Below the pieces are notes generated by a model. It did no database searches and had not been told where the DNA came from. It saw nothing but the letters and a program-made list of their open reading frames with translations. A DNA stretch of 64,000 bases, taken from Gillisia mitskevichiae. Lineage in GTDB: Bacteria; Bacteroidota; Bacteroidia; Flavobacteriales; Flavobacteriaceae. Shown here one piece after another: positions 1-7,397 of the stretch. The position numbers were made by a program, and so were the translations under genes. Location of the stretch: assembly GCF_003634585.1 (NCBI RefSeq), contig NZ_RBLG01000002.1, positions 124,001-188,000 on the forward strand, given 5' to 3'. Numbering within the stretch: position 1 is the stretch's first letter; every line of letters starts with the position of its first letter.

Positions 1-1
1 A

Positions 2-1330
2 CGTTTATCTAATATTGGGGCTTATAAGTTTGTGAATATTAGATATGATGAAATAGATTCTCTTTCTACAGATAGTTTAGGAATCTTAGAAGCCAATATT
101 TTCTTATCTCCACTAAATAAAAGAGCTGTTAGAGCTGAATTACAGGCTGTAACAAAATCTAATAATTTTGCAGGACCAAATCTGGCCCTTACTTATGTAA
201 ACAGAAATCTTTTTAAAGGTGGAGAAATTTTAAACCTTACTGGAAAATTTGGATATGAATTTCAGTTATCCAAAGGAAGTCAATCTGGTTTTAATAGTTT
301 GGAGTTTGGGATAGGAGCAGATCTTATATATCCTAGACTTCTTTTTCCAATTTCTATAAGTAAAGACTTCTTTAAGTATGCAATTCCCAAAACCAAAATT
401 AGCATTGGTGCAGATTACTTAACAAGAACTAATCTATTTAGCCTTATGTCATTTTATGGAAGCTTCGGTTACTATTGGAATGCTAACAAATATATTACGC
501 ACGAATTTAATCCAATCGCTGTTAATTACGTTAAACTAGCAAATACAACACAGGCATTCGATGATATTTTAATCGCAAATCCCTTTCTAAGAACTAGTTT
601 TGATCAGCAATTTATTGCAGGACTAACGTATACTTTTACTTATAATGGAATGGTGGATGTTTCCAAAACACATCAATTCTTTAGCAGCTTGAATGTAGAT
701 ATTGCAGGAAACACTTTAGATCTAGTAAGTTCTAAAACAGATGATGGCTCACCTAAGAAGTTTGCAGGATTAGAATTTGCTCAATATGCAAAAGCAGATG
801 TAGATCTTAGATACCATTATAACTTTGGAAAAGAACAAAAAATAGCTACCAGATTATTTGCCGGATTAGGAATGCCATATGGAAATTCAGAATTTATGCC
901 CTATACAAGGCAGTATTTCTCTGGAGGTCCTTATAGTGTTCGAGCCTTTAAAACGCGATCTCTTGGTCCAGGAACTTATGTGCCAGAAGAATCGGAAGAT
1001 AATCTTTCCTATTTTGATCAAACAGGAAATGTGAGATTAGAAGCCAATGTTGAATACAGATTCCCGATTTACTCTTTTTTTAAAGGCGGTCTTTTTGTAG
1101 ATGCAGGAAATGTTTGGAACACGAATGATTCTTTAGAAGGAGGAAAGTTTAGTAGTGATTTTATTAATGAACTTGGACTGGGTGTGGGAGCTGGATTAAG
1201 AATAGATATCCAAAGCTTCGTAATTAGATTTGATCTTGCAGCTGCAGTTAAAAGGCCAACAGATGGCAAGAAGTTTAATTTCGATTATCAGAATCCCGTG
1301 CTTAATTTTGCTATTGGGTATCCTTTTTAA
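2..1330 (+). CDS. Omp85/BamA-TamA-like outer-membrane barrel protein, C-terminal part (5' cut by window)
   Basis: The reading frame is open from base 2, so the gene begins upstream of the window and no start is present; a GTG at base 32 is internal. About 442 codons remain. The first residues (LSNIGAYKFVNIRYDE) look like the end of a POTRA-type repeat. The rest alternates short beta strands and loops, holds the motif GGPYSVRAF (about base 931), which resembles the conserved VRGF loop of Omp85 barrels, and ends in a phenylalanine (AIGYPF), the usual C-terminal signal of outer-membrane barrels. In Bacteroidota such proteins are BamA or the TamA-like lipoprotein TamL; the N-terminus that would separate these is missing. 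The stop overlaps the end of the convergent upp gene by 4 bases. Confidence 0.85.
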   Translation, partial: RLSNIGAYKFVNIRYDEIDSLSTDSLGILEANIFLSPLNKRAVRAELQAVTKSNNFAGPNLALTYVNRNLFKGGEILNLTGKFGYEFQLSKGSQSGFNSLEFGIGADLIYPRLLFPISISKDFFKYAIPKTKISIGADYLTRTNLFSLMSFYGSFGYYWNANKYITHEFNPIAVNYVKLANTTQAFDDILIANPFLRTSFDQQFIAGLTYTFTYNGMVDVSKTHQFFSSLNVDIAGNTLDLVSSKTDDGSPKKFAGLEFAQYAKADVDLRYHYNFGKEQKIATRLFAGLGMPYGNSEFMPYTRQYFSGGPYSVRAFKTRSLGPGTYVPEESEDNLSYFDQTGNVRLEANVEYRFPIYSFFKGGLFVDAGNVWNTNDSLEGGKFSSDFINELGLGVGAGLRIDIQSFVIRFDLAAAVKRPTDGKKFNFDYQNPVLNFAIGYPF

Positions 1331-1983
1331 TGCTGAAGTTTAATTCCGTAGGCTAGATCTCCAGCATCGCCAAGACCTGGTACAATATATCCTTTATCAT
1401 TTAACTCTTTATCCACGGTAGCGATCCATAATTTAGTGCTTTCAGGAAAATGTTCAGCGATATGTGCAACTCCTTGCTCAGATCCTATAACCGATGCTAA
1501 GTGGATTTCTCTTGGTGTGCCCATAGATTTTAATGCATTAAATACATTAACAAAAGATCTTCCAGTAGCTAACATTGGATCGGCTAAGATCAATACTTTA
1601 TTTTCTAAAGAAGGAGAGGCCAGATATTCTACTTTTATTTCAAATTCGGTTTCAGAAATATGATGCCTATAAGCTGATATAAAGGTGTTTTCAGCTCCAT
1701 CAAAATAATTAAGCAAACCTTGATGTAATGGTAAACCTGCTCTCAATATGGAACAGATAACAACATCTTCTTTTGGAATATTACAGGTAGCAGTTCCTAA
1801 TGGGGTTTTAACATCAATATTATTATAAGAAAGGGTTTTACTCAATTCATATCCAAGCACTTCTCCAATTCTCTCAATATTTCTTCGGAATCTCATTCTG
1901 TCTGCTTGAACAGAAACATCTCTTAACTCTGAAATAAATTTGTTTAGTATAGATTGGTGTTCGCCTAGATTAATAACTTGCAT
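1327..1983 (-). CDS. upp: uracil phosphoribosyltransferase
   Basis: Converts uracil and PRPP to UMP in the cytoplasm (pyrimidine salvage). The 218-residue length is close to the family norm of about 210. The PRPP-binding loop LADPMLATGRSF is at residues 133-144, SILRAG at about 78-83, and the uracil-binding C-terminal motif GLGDAGDLAYG at about 203-213. The start ATG is the first in frame and gives MQVINLGEHQ, a natural N-terminus. It is convergent with the barrel gene (4-base overlap of the coding ends) and divergent from the secreted protein at 2118. No riboswitch or attenuator was recognised in the 134-base divergent gap. Confidence 0.95.
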   Translation of the reverse strand: MQVINLGEHQSILNKFISELRDVSVQADRMRFRRNIERIGEVLGYELSKTLSYNNIDVKTPLGTATCNIPKEDVVICSILRAGLPLHQGLLNYFDGAENTFISAYRHHISETEFEIKVEYLASPSLENKVLILADPMLATGRSFVNVFNALKSMGTPREIHLASVIGSEQGVAHIAEHFPESTKLWIATVDKELNDKGYIVPGLGDAGDLAYGIKLQH

Positions 1984-2105
1984 GGAAAGAATTTTGGATA
2001 AATTTAAGTAGAATATTTAGTAAGCTATTCATTCATTTAAAGAAAATACACAATTTTCTATTTCATGGTGCTATTTTTGATATTATAGAGATTCTTATAA
2101 TTCCT

Positions 2106-2113
2106 TATTTTTG
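2106..2113 (+). promoter_or_regulatory. Bacteroidota -7 element TATTTTTG, leaderless spacing
   Basis: An exact match to TAnnTTTG ends 4 bases before the ATG at 2118. Because this element normally ends 3-4 bases before the transcription start, the mRNA would begin at or next to the A of ATG. The TTG at 2077-2079 is 26 bases upstream, longer than the usual 17-23 spacing, so the -33 element is unclear. Confidence 0.45.
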
Positions 2114-2117
2114 TTGT

Positions 2118-2756
2118 ATGAAAATATATATTGTTTTCCTTATTGTTGTTATTAGTTCTAGTTTAGGATTTTCTCAGGAAGCACCTATTAAATCTACACC
2201 TATAGAACGAGCAGGAACTTCTTTTCCTCCACCAACAGAAAGTTCTTCAATTCCAGCAAGAAAATCTACCAATCCTTTCTTTAAAACCAAAGAAAGAACA
2301 TCTAATTTACCTTCAGAAGAAAAAGAAACATTCAGCATGAAAACTGGTAATGATCTTTTAACGGCAGGAGATTTTATAGAAAAAAAGTGGACAGAAGATA
2401 AGCGAATTAGTGAAGAATATAGAAAGGACCAGTACTTAGGAGATTTTAAAACCAAAGGAAGTTATGTAGAGGTTTTATGTAGAGATTACCAATTTGTAGA
2501 TGGAGATAAAGTGCGGGTTTATGTGAATGGAAAAATGATAGAATCTGTAATAGAATTACAAGCAAATTACACACCTATTCTTGTTAAGTTGGATAGTGGC
2601 TTTAATACTATAGAAATCGAAGCACTTAATCAAGGTAGTTCTGGCCCAAATACTGCAGCCTTCAAGATATACGGAGATCAGGGGGAATTAATAACTACGA
2701 ACGAATGGAATTTACTTACTGGCGCTAAGGCTAGTGTTATCGTAGTAAAGCAATAG
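2118..2756 (+). CDS. secreted protein of unknown function
   Basis: 212 residues with a typical cleaved signal peptide (hydrophobic residues 4-17, likely cut after GFS near residue 19). Residues about 20-75 are rich in Pro, Ser and Thr and look disordered. The second half (residues about 110-212) alternates short beta strands with charged turns, including VRVYVNGKMIE and FNTIEIEALNQG, suggesting a small immunoglobulin-like or jelly-roll domain. I do not recognise a named family. It is divergent from upp and followed by a strong terminator, so it appears monocistronic. Probably periplasmic or surface-exposed. Confidence 0.7.
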   Translation: MKIYIVFLIVVISSSLGFSQEAPIKSTPIERAGTSFPPPTESSSIPARKSTNPFFKTKERTSNLPSEEKETFSMKTGNDLLTAGDFIEKKWTEDKRISEEYRKDQYLGDFKTKGSYVEVLCRDYQFVDGDKVRVYVNGKMIESVIELQANYTPILVKLDSGFNTIEIEALNQGSSGPNTAAFKIYGDQGELITTNEWNLLTGAKASVIVVKQ

Positions 2757-2786
2757 TTATTTTTAAGAAAATAGAATTTAAAATAG

Positions 2787-2819
2787 AAAAGCCATCAAAT
2801 AATTTTTTGATGGCTTTTT
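2787..2819. terminator. bidirectional intrinsic terminator
   Basis: A stem AAAAGCCATCAAA / TTTGATGGCTTTT with a 6-base loop is flanked by A-rich and T-rich runs. It lies between the convergent genes ending at 2756 (+) and 2839 (-) and can serve both. Confidence 0.85.
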
Positions 2820-2838
2820 AAATAATATCCTTTATAAT

Positions 2839-3321
2839 TTAATCGTCTGCAATATCTTCCATTCGTTTTACGCTGGAAATTGTATTTTTAATTTCATGTA
2901 ATTGACTTGTAAGCATTGCTTTTACATTTGGAGAAAAATGACCTTTACTTAATTTCTCTTCATATTCTTTAGCACTCGCTTTTTCTCCTCTAATACATTC
3001 TTCTAGAACCGATTCGTCATCATTTCCAGAAAGAGCAGTCTTAATATCTATCCAAGCACGATGTAAACTTCCTGTTGCACTTCCTTCTTTTATTTTTGGA
3101 TGGGCATTAAGCTCATGAAGTTCTTTTTCTATTTCATTTTTGAATCTACTTCTAATTACGGCTTGTTTTTTAAAGAAATTTTTTAAACTAGGATTTTCAG
3201 CATCTTCTAAAGCTTTTTTAAATCCTTTTTCAGCATCATAATTTTTTTCTAAAAGTTCATTTAGATTATTTACAATTTCATTATGACTCTCTTCTTTAGC
3301 TTCTTCTCTAGTGGTTTTCAT
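2839..3321 (-). CDS. PA2169-type four-helix-bundle protein (DUF2383)
   Basis: 160 residues, almost wholly alpha-helical and charged. The order matches DUF2383 (ferritin-like four-helix bundle): an N-terminal helix with VNNLNELLEKNYDAEKGFK, then ENPSLKNFFKKQA, LHRAWIDIKTALSG, and a final helix with ECIRGEKASAKEYEE. Family members are linked to general stress in several bacteria, but no reaction is established; the Glu/His positions are compatible with a degenerate metal site, which is inference. The gene is divergent from the universal stress protein at 3539, which fits a stress context. The start ATG at 3321 is the only good candidate. Confidence 0.85.
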   Translation of the reverse strand: MKTTREEAKEESHNEIVNNLNELLEKNYDAEKGFKKALEDAENPSLKNFFKKQAVIRSRFKNEIEKELHELNAHPKIKEGSATGSLHRAWIDIKTALSGNDDESVLEECIRGEKASAKEYEEKLSKGHFSPNVKAMLTSQLHEIKNTISSVKRMEDIADD

Positions 3322-3444
3322 ATTTTTAATTTTGTTAATTACATATTATTATATAAATATACATTGATAATTGATGATAAAAACTAACCAAAATCATATT
3401 TTGCAATGGTTTAACACAATTTGTTAAGAAGTTAAAAATAAGTG

Positions 3445-3494
3445 GAATGGGTATAGCGGCTTATTCAATTTATACCGAAATTAGTAACCCATTC
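3445..3494. promoter_or_regulatory. inverted repeat in the divergent DUF2383/usp gap
   Basis: An 8-base perfect dyad GAATGGGT (3445-3452) / ACCCATTC (3487-3494) encloses a second, mutually exclusive dyad GGTATA / TATACC. It lies 45 bases before the usp ATG. It could be an operator shared by both stress genes; no known regulator was recognised. Confidence 0.3.
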
Positions 3495-3538
3495 TGAAAT
3501 TTGATTACTTTGATAATATGCTTTAATTTCAATTAACT

Positions 3539-3994
3539 ATGAAAAAAGTTCTTATTTGTATAGATTATAATCCAACTTCCGAGGTAGTTGCTAATTCTGG
3601 ATATCAACTTTCAAAAGCCTTAAATGCAGAGGTTTGTTTATTACATGTTATTGCAGATATTCAATACTATGGAGTTCAGTATCCAACATTTATGGGATAT
3701 GATGGTTTTGATGCGGAAATTGATTTAAATATAAATAAAGAAATGCATAGAGTCGCAGAGAATTTCTTGGAGACGGTAAAAACACATTTAGGCGCAAATC
3801 AAGTAATTACAAAAGTAGTTGAAGGGAATACTGCAGATGTTATTTTGGAATATGCAGAACAATGGAAAGCAGATACGATCGTACTTGGAACACATAGTCA
3901 TAACATCTTAGAGAAGATCTTTATTGGAGATGTGGCATCTAAAGTTTTAAAGAATACCAAGGTTCCAGTTTATATGATCCCAACTAAAAAATAA
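3539..3994 (+). CDS. universal stress protein, UspA family
   Basis: 151 residues, a single Usp domain. It begins with strand KKVLICIDYNPTSE, followed by the usual Rossmann-like alternation, and ends with the family tail GTHSHNILEKIFIGDVA then KNTKVPVYMIP. In ATP-binding members the tail reads GxxGx9G(S/T); here the second glycine is replaced (GTHSHN), so the ATP site is weakened though the late GD is kept. Cytoplasmic. The next gene (DUF1622) starts 40 bases downstream, so the two may be cotranscribed. Function is inferred from family only. Confidence 0.9.
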   Translation: MKKVLICIDYNPTSEVVANSGYQLSKALNAEVCLLHVIADIQYYGVQYPTFMGYDGFDAEIDLNINKEMHRVAENFLETVKTHLGANQVITKVVEGNTADVILEYAEQWKADTIVLGTHSHNILEKIFIGDVASKVLKNTKVPVYMIPTKK

Positions 3995-4034
3995 GTTTTA
4001 CATCATGATATTTTGAACACTTATTATAAGTAAA

Positions 4035-4400
4035 ATGGATGAAGTAAAATTATATATAGAATATATTGCCAAAGGATTGGAAGCTGTAGGGGTAGTTATT
4101 ATTGCTTGTGGCGCATTAATTGCGATATCACGTTTTGTTATTTCTCAGCTAAAATTTAAGAATCATCTATATACAAGATTAAGACGTGAGCTTGGGAAAG
4201 CCATTTTATTAGGGTTAGAGGTATTGGTAGCTGCAGATATTATAGCAACTGTGGTTACAGAACCAACTCTAAGGAGAGTATTTACCCTTGGAGTGATCGT
4301 ACTAATAAGAACATTTTTAAGCATTTCACTACAAGTAGAAATTGAAGGAAAATTTCCTTGGCAATCAAAAAAAATGGTAACAAAATCGTCTACAGATTAA
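4035..4400 (+). CDS. DUF1622 inner-membrane protein
   Basis: 121 residues with three predicted transmembrane segments at about 12-36, 55-73 and 78-98. The middle carries the DUF1622 signature RRELGKAILLGLEVLVAADI and the third segment begins RRVFTLGVIVLIRTFLS. The C-terminus is short and basic. The role of the family is unknown. It lies 40 bases after the universal stress protein and probably shares its transcript. Confidence 0.85.
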   Translation: MDEVKLYIEYIAKGLEAVGVVIIACGALIAISRFVISQLKFKNHLYTRLRRELGKAILLGLEVLVAADIIATVVTEPTLRRVFTLGVIVLIRTFLSISLQVEIEGKFPWQSKKMVTKSSTD

Positions 4401-4621
4401 TTTATCCTTTCTAAAAGAATACCTTTTTCTATTTTTCCCTCTACAAATTACTAAAAACCACTTTCAAATTAAATAAATTTACTACCTTTAAATATCTGAA
4501 TATCAGTTAAATCCCTCCATTCATCCCTTTAGAATATATCCCAAACAACTAGAATAAATAGCAATGAGAATACCTCAATACTATTAATAAATATTCACTT
4601 TAATTATTAAATAGTTTAGTT

Positions 4622-6004
4622 ATGGAGTTAACGGGAACAGTAGATATATCCATGAAGGATGTATTAACTAATGAGATCAAAGGCCAAGTTATTTTTCCTG
4701 ATGATAAAGTTTATGAGGAGACACGAAAGGTCTACAATGCAATGATCAATAAACATCCGGGAATGATCATTAAATGTATTGATGCTGCCGATGTAATTAC
4801 TGCGGTAAATTTTGCGAGAGAAAATAAATTATTAATTGCAATTAGAGGCGGTGGACATAATGGTGGAGGATTGGGATTATGTGATGGTGGAATGGTTATA
4901 GATCTTTCTGAAATCAAATTCGTACGTGTTAATGCTGAAGATGATACGGTAAGAATTGGTGCTGGTAATTTATGGAGTGAGGTAGATCATGCTACCCATG
5001 CATTTGGACTAGCCGTTCCATCGGGAATGATCTCTAGTACTGGTGTTGCAGGTTTAACCTTAGGGGGTGGAATTGGTTATTTGGCTAGAAAATATGGTCT
5101 AACTATAGATAGTCTTTTAGAAGTAGATATGGTAATGGCAGATGGAGCTTACCTCACTGTAAATAACCATCAATATCCAGACCTATTTTGGGCAATTCGC
5201 GGCGGTGGTGGGAATTTTGGAATAGTTACCTCTTTTAAATTTCAAGGACATCCAGTGAAAACAGTTTATGGAGGACCCATGCTGTGGCCTATAGAACAGG
5301 CAGAGGAAGTTATGAAATGGTACGATACATTTATTGAAACGGCGGAAGAAGATCTTAATGGATTTATAGCAACTATGATAATTCCGGGGCCTCCTTTTCC
5401 AGACTTTCTTCATAATAAACAGTTCTGCGGAATTGTTTGGTGCTATCTCGGTGATCCTAAAAATACTGAAGAAGTATTTAAATCAGCAAGAGAACTGAAG
5501 CCTATTTTTGAGCATTTGGGGGAAATGCCCTATCCAGCAATCCAAAGCATGTTTGATGAATTGATGCCACCTGGATTGCAATGGTATTGGCGAGCAGATT
5601 TCTTTAATGAACTCGGACCAGAATTGAGAAAACAACACAAAAAATTTGGTTCTCAAATTCCAACGCCTTTATCTCAAATGCATTTGTACCCTATAAACGG
5701 AGCTGCTAGTAGAAAAAAGAATTCAGAAACTGCTTGGGCATATAGAGATGCAAAATATGCAGGAGTTATAGTAGGAGTAGACCCAGACCCAGCTAATGCT
5801 GTTAAAATAACGAAATGGTGCAAGGACTATTGGGAAGCATTACATCCTTATTCTGCAGGGGGAGCATATTCCAATTTTTTAATGAATGAAGGAGAAGAAC
5901 GAATTAAAGCTAGTTATAAAGGGAATTATGATCGCTTAGTAGAAGTTAAAAGAAAGTATGATCCTAAAAATTTGTTTAGAGTAAATCAAAATATTAAACC
6001 TTAA
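4622..6004 (+). CDS. FAD-linked oxidoreductase with BBE domain (berberine bridge enzyme-like)
   Basis: 460 residues with no signal peptide. The FAD-binding (PCMH-type) domain covers about 40-215; it contains RGGGHNGGG at 75-83, whose histidine (H79) is the usual site of covalent 8-alpha-histidyl FAD attachment, and later GVAGLTLGGGIGYL and AIRGGGGNFGIVT. The second cysteine tether found in bicovalent members is not evident, so a single covalent link is expected. The C-terminal BBE segment ends YDPKNLFRVNQNI, the standard family ending. Substrate cannot be deduced; relatives oxidise sugars, alkaloids or phenols. The cupin gene starts 12 bases after the stop, so the two form an operon. Confidence 0.88.
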   Translation: MELTGTVDISMKDVLTNEIKGQVIFPDDKVYEETRKVYNAMINKHPGMIIKCIDAADVITAVNFARENKLLIAIRGGGHNGGGLGLCDGGMVIDLSEIKFVRVNAEDDTVRIGAGNLWSEVDHATHAFGLAVPSGMISSTGVAGLTLGGGIGYLARKYGLTIDSLLEVDMVMADGAYLTVNNHQYPDLFWAIRGGGGNFGIVTSFKFQGHPVKTVYGGPMLWPIEQAEEVMKWYDTFIETAEEDLNGFIATMIIPGPPFPDFLHNKQFCGIVWCYLGDPKNTEEVFKSARELKPIFEHLGEMPYPAIQSMFDELMPPGLQWYWRADFFNELGPELRKQHKKFGSQIPTPLSQMHLYPINGAASRKKNSETAWAYRDAKYAGVIVGVDPDPANAVKITKWCKDYWEALHPYSAGGAYSNFLMNEGEERIKASYKGNYDRLVEVKRKYDPKNLFRVNQNIKP

Positions 6005-6015
6005 TAATTATAAAT

Positions 6016-6492
6016 ATGAAAAGAGATATAAGTTCATTTCAAAATGTTGGATTAAGTTTAATAATGTTTGCTGTTTTTCCATTCGTATTAGTAGCACAAG
6101 AGAATAATAATATGACTTTTGAAAAATCTCTTATAAGGGATGCAAATAGTTCGGAAATTACTTGGGGACCATGTCCAGAATTTATGCCAGATGGATGTGA
6201 AATTGCCGTTTTACACGGAGATCCGTCTAAACAAAATGTGGATATACTTTTTAAATTACCAGCAAATACAGATATTCCTAACCATTGGCACAATTCTCCA
6301 GAGCGAATGATCTTATTATCTGGAGAACTTGAGGTAACATACAAGGGTGAAGAAACTCAAACTTTAAAACAAGGTTATTATGCTTATGGTCCTGCCAAAA
6401 AACCACATACTGGAAAATGCGGAAACTCTGGACCTTGTGTCCTATTTATTGGTTTTGAAAACCCTTTAGATGCCATACCAGTGAACAAATAA
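6016..6492 (+). CDS. secreted cupin-domain protein
   Basis: 158 residues. Residues 1-28 form a signal peptide (basic start MKRDISSF, hydrophobic stretch LSLIMFAVFPFVLVA, likely cut at AQE). The rest is one cupin barrel: motif 1 is NHWHNSPERMILLSGELEV (two histidines and a glutamate as metal ligands) and motif 2 holds YAYGPAKKPHTGKC. Relatives are annotated as cupin proteins or anti-sigma-factor ChrR-like cupins; here it is a stand-alone exported form. It is 12 bases after the FAD oxidoreductase gene and likely cotranscribed, but the two products act in different compartments unless the oxidase is exported by another route. Confidence 0.82.
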   Translation: MKRDISSFQNVGLSLIMFAVFPFVLVAQENNNMTFEKSLIRDANSSEITWGPCPEFMPDGCEIAVLHGDPSKQNVDILFKLPANTDIPNHWHNSPERMILLSGELEVTYKGEETQTLKQGYYAYGPAKKPHTGKCGNSGPCVLFIGFENPLDAIPVNK

Positions 6493-6708
6493 GCACATTA
6501 GATAAAGATGGAAACCTGATTTGTAAAAATTTTTATTTAATATGGCAGATGTTAAATGCATAATGTTTTTTGCTATATTTATTGTACTTTTACACAACGG
6601 TAATCGTATAAATACCCTTCAAGTAATTTAATTACACTCATTAAGGATTATTTTATCTTTTTTGAGATCTTTTTGCTTTCAAATCGAGTGTTTTTACGAG
6701 TCTCCAGA

Positions 6709-6730
6709 CTGTTCATATAGAACAGCTTTT
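6709..6730 (+). terminator. terminator-like hairpin in the leader of the cold-shock gene
   Basis: CTGTTC-ATATA-GAACAG followed directly by CTTTTT sits 25 bases before the ATG at 6756 and over 200 bases after the previous stop. It could end read-through from upstream or act as an attenuator or temperature-sensitive structure in the leader of the cold-shock-domain gene. A smaller dyad AGTCT-CC-AGACT overlaps its 5' side. Confidence 0.45.
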
Positions 6731-6755
6731 TAATAATTTAATAGTTTAGATAAGA

Positions 6756-7205
6756 ATGGCAAGACCACAAGAAAGTTTTGGTAAAAAAGAAAAGGAAAAA
6801 AAGCGCTTAAAAAAGCGTGAGGAAAAAATGAAGAAGAAAGAAGAGCGTAAATCAAATCCTAAAAGTGGAGACTTGGAAGATATGTTGGTTTATGTTGATG
6901 AGAACGGGCAATTAACAGATACTCCACCAGATCCAAATAAAAAGAAGGAAAAAGTAGATGCAGAAAGTATTGTTATTGGTGTTCCAAAAAAAGAATATAT
7001 AGAAGAGGATCCTTTCCATAAAGGTAAAGTTGAATTCTTCAACGATTCTAAAGGTTTTGGATTTATTAATGATCTAGATTCTCAAGAAAAATATTTCGTT
7101 CACATTAGCGAATTGGTAGATGAAGTAAAAGAAGGTGATAATGTGATCTTCGAAATTGAACGTGGAATGAAAGGAATGAACGCTGTTAGAGTTAAAAAGG
7201 GATAA
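6756..7205 (+). CDS. cold-shock-domain protein with basic N-terminal extension
   Basis: 149 residues. Residues 1-35 are a lysine/glutamate-rich helix (KKEKEKKRLKKREEK), residues 36-80 a linker, and residues about 84-148 a cold-shock domain: KGKVEFFNDSKGFGFI carries the RNP1 motif KGFGFI and KYFVHISEL the RNP2 motif. Typical CSPs are about 67 residues, so the extension doubles the length; this architecture is common in Flavobacteriia. It should bind single-stranded RNA or DNA in the cytoplasm. The 263-base upstream gap with a terminator-like hairpin suggests a structured leader, as in other cold-shock genes. Confidence 0.9.
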   Translation: MARPQESFGKKEKEKKRLKKREEKMKKKEERKSNPKSGDLEDMLVYVDENGQLTDTPPDPNKKKEKVDAESIVIGVPKKEYIEEDPFHKGKVEFFNDSKGFGFINDLDSQEKYFVHISELVDEVKEGDNVIFEIERGMKGMNAVRVKKG

Positions 7206-7286
7206 TTAAACCCTTACTTTAAACTCGTTTAAATACTATTTTATAATTTAGTTCTTACTGAAATTATAATTTGGTTGATTTACGTT

Positions 7287-7320
7287 TTGCATCTTCCAAG
7301 ATGGTATATAGCTAAATTTG
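7287..7320 (+). promoter_or_regulatory. candidate flavobacterial promoter of the ATPase/MscS/antiporter operon
   Basis: An exact -7 element TAAATTTG at 7313-7320 follows a TTG at 7287-7289 with a 23-base spacer, within the 17-23 range described for Flavobacterium. Transcription would start near 7324 and give a leader of about 74 bases that contains the hairpin at 7343-7384. Confidence 0.5.
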
Positions 7321-7342
7321 TCATTTAAGATAAAATGTATGT

Positions 7343-7384
7343 AACTTTAGATGATATTAATGTATAATTACATTCATCTAAGTT
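7343..7384 (+). promoter_or_regulatory. long imperfect hairpin in operon leader
   Basis: The arm AACTTTAGATG (7343-7353) pairs with CATCTAAGTT (7375-7384) with one bulged T; then a 5-base bulge, and AATGTA (7359-7364) pairs perfectly with TACATT (7369-7374) around a TAAT loop. It ends 13 bases before the ATG at 7398 and is not followed by a T-run, so it is not an intrinsic terminator. It may be an operator dyad or an RNA structure controlling translation. Confidence 0.5.
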
Positions 7385-7397
7385 GTTTGATCTATAA

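Noticed and set aside
1069-1269. Minus-strand frame inside the Omp85 barrel gene
   Set aside because: Shadow of the barrel gene; the plus frame has clear family motifs.
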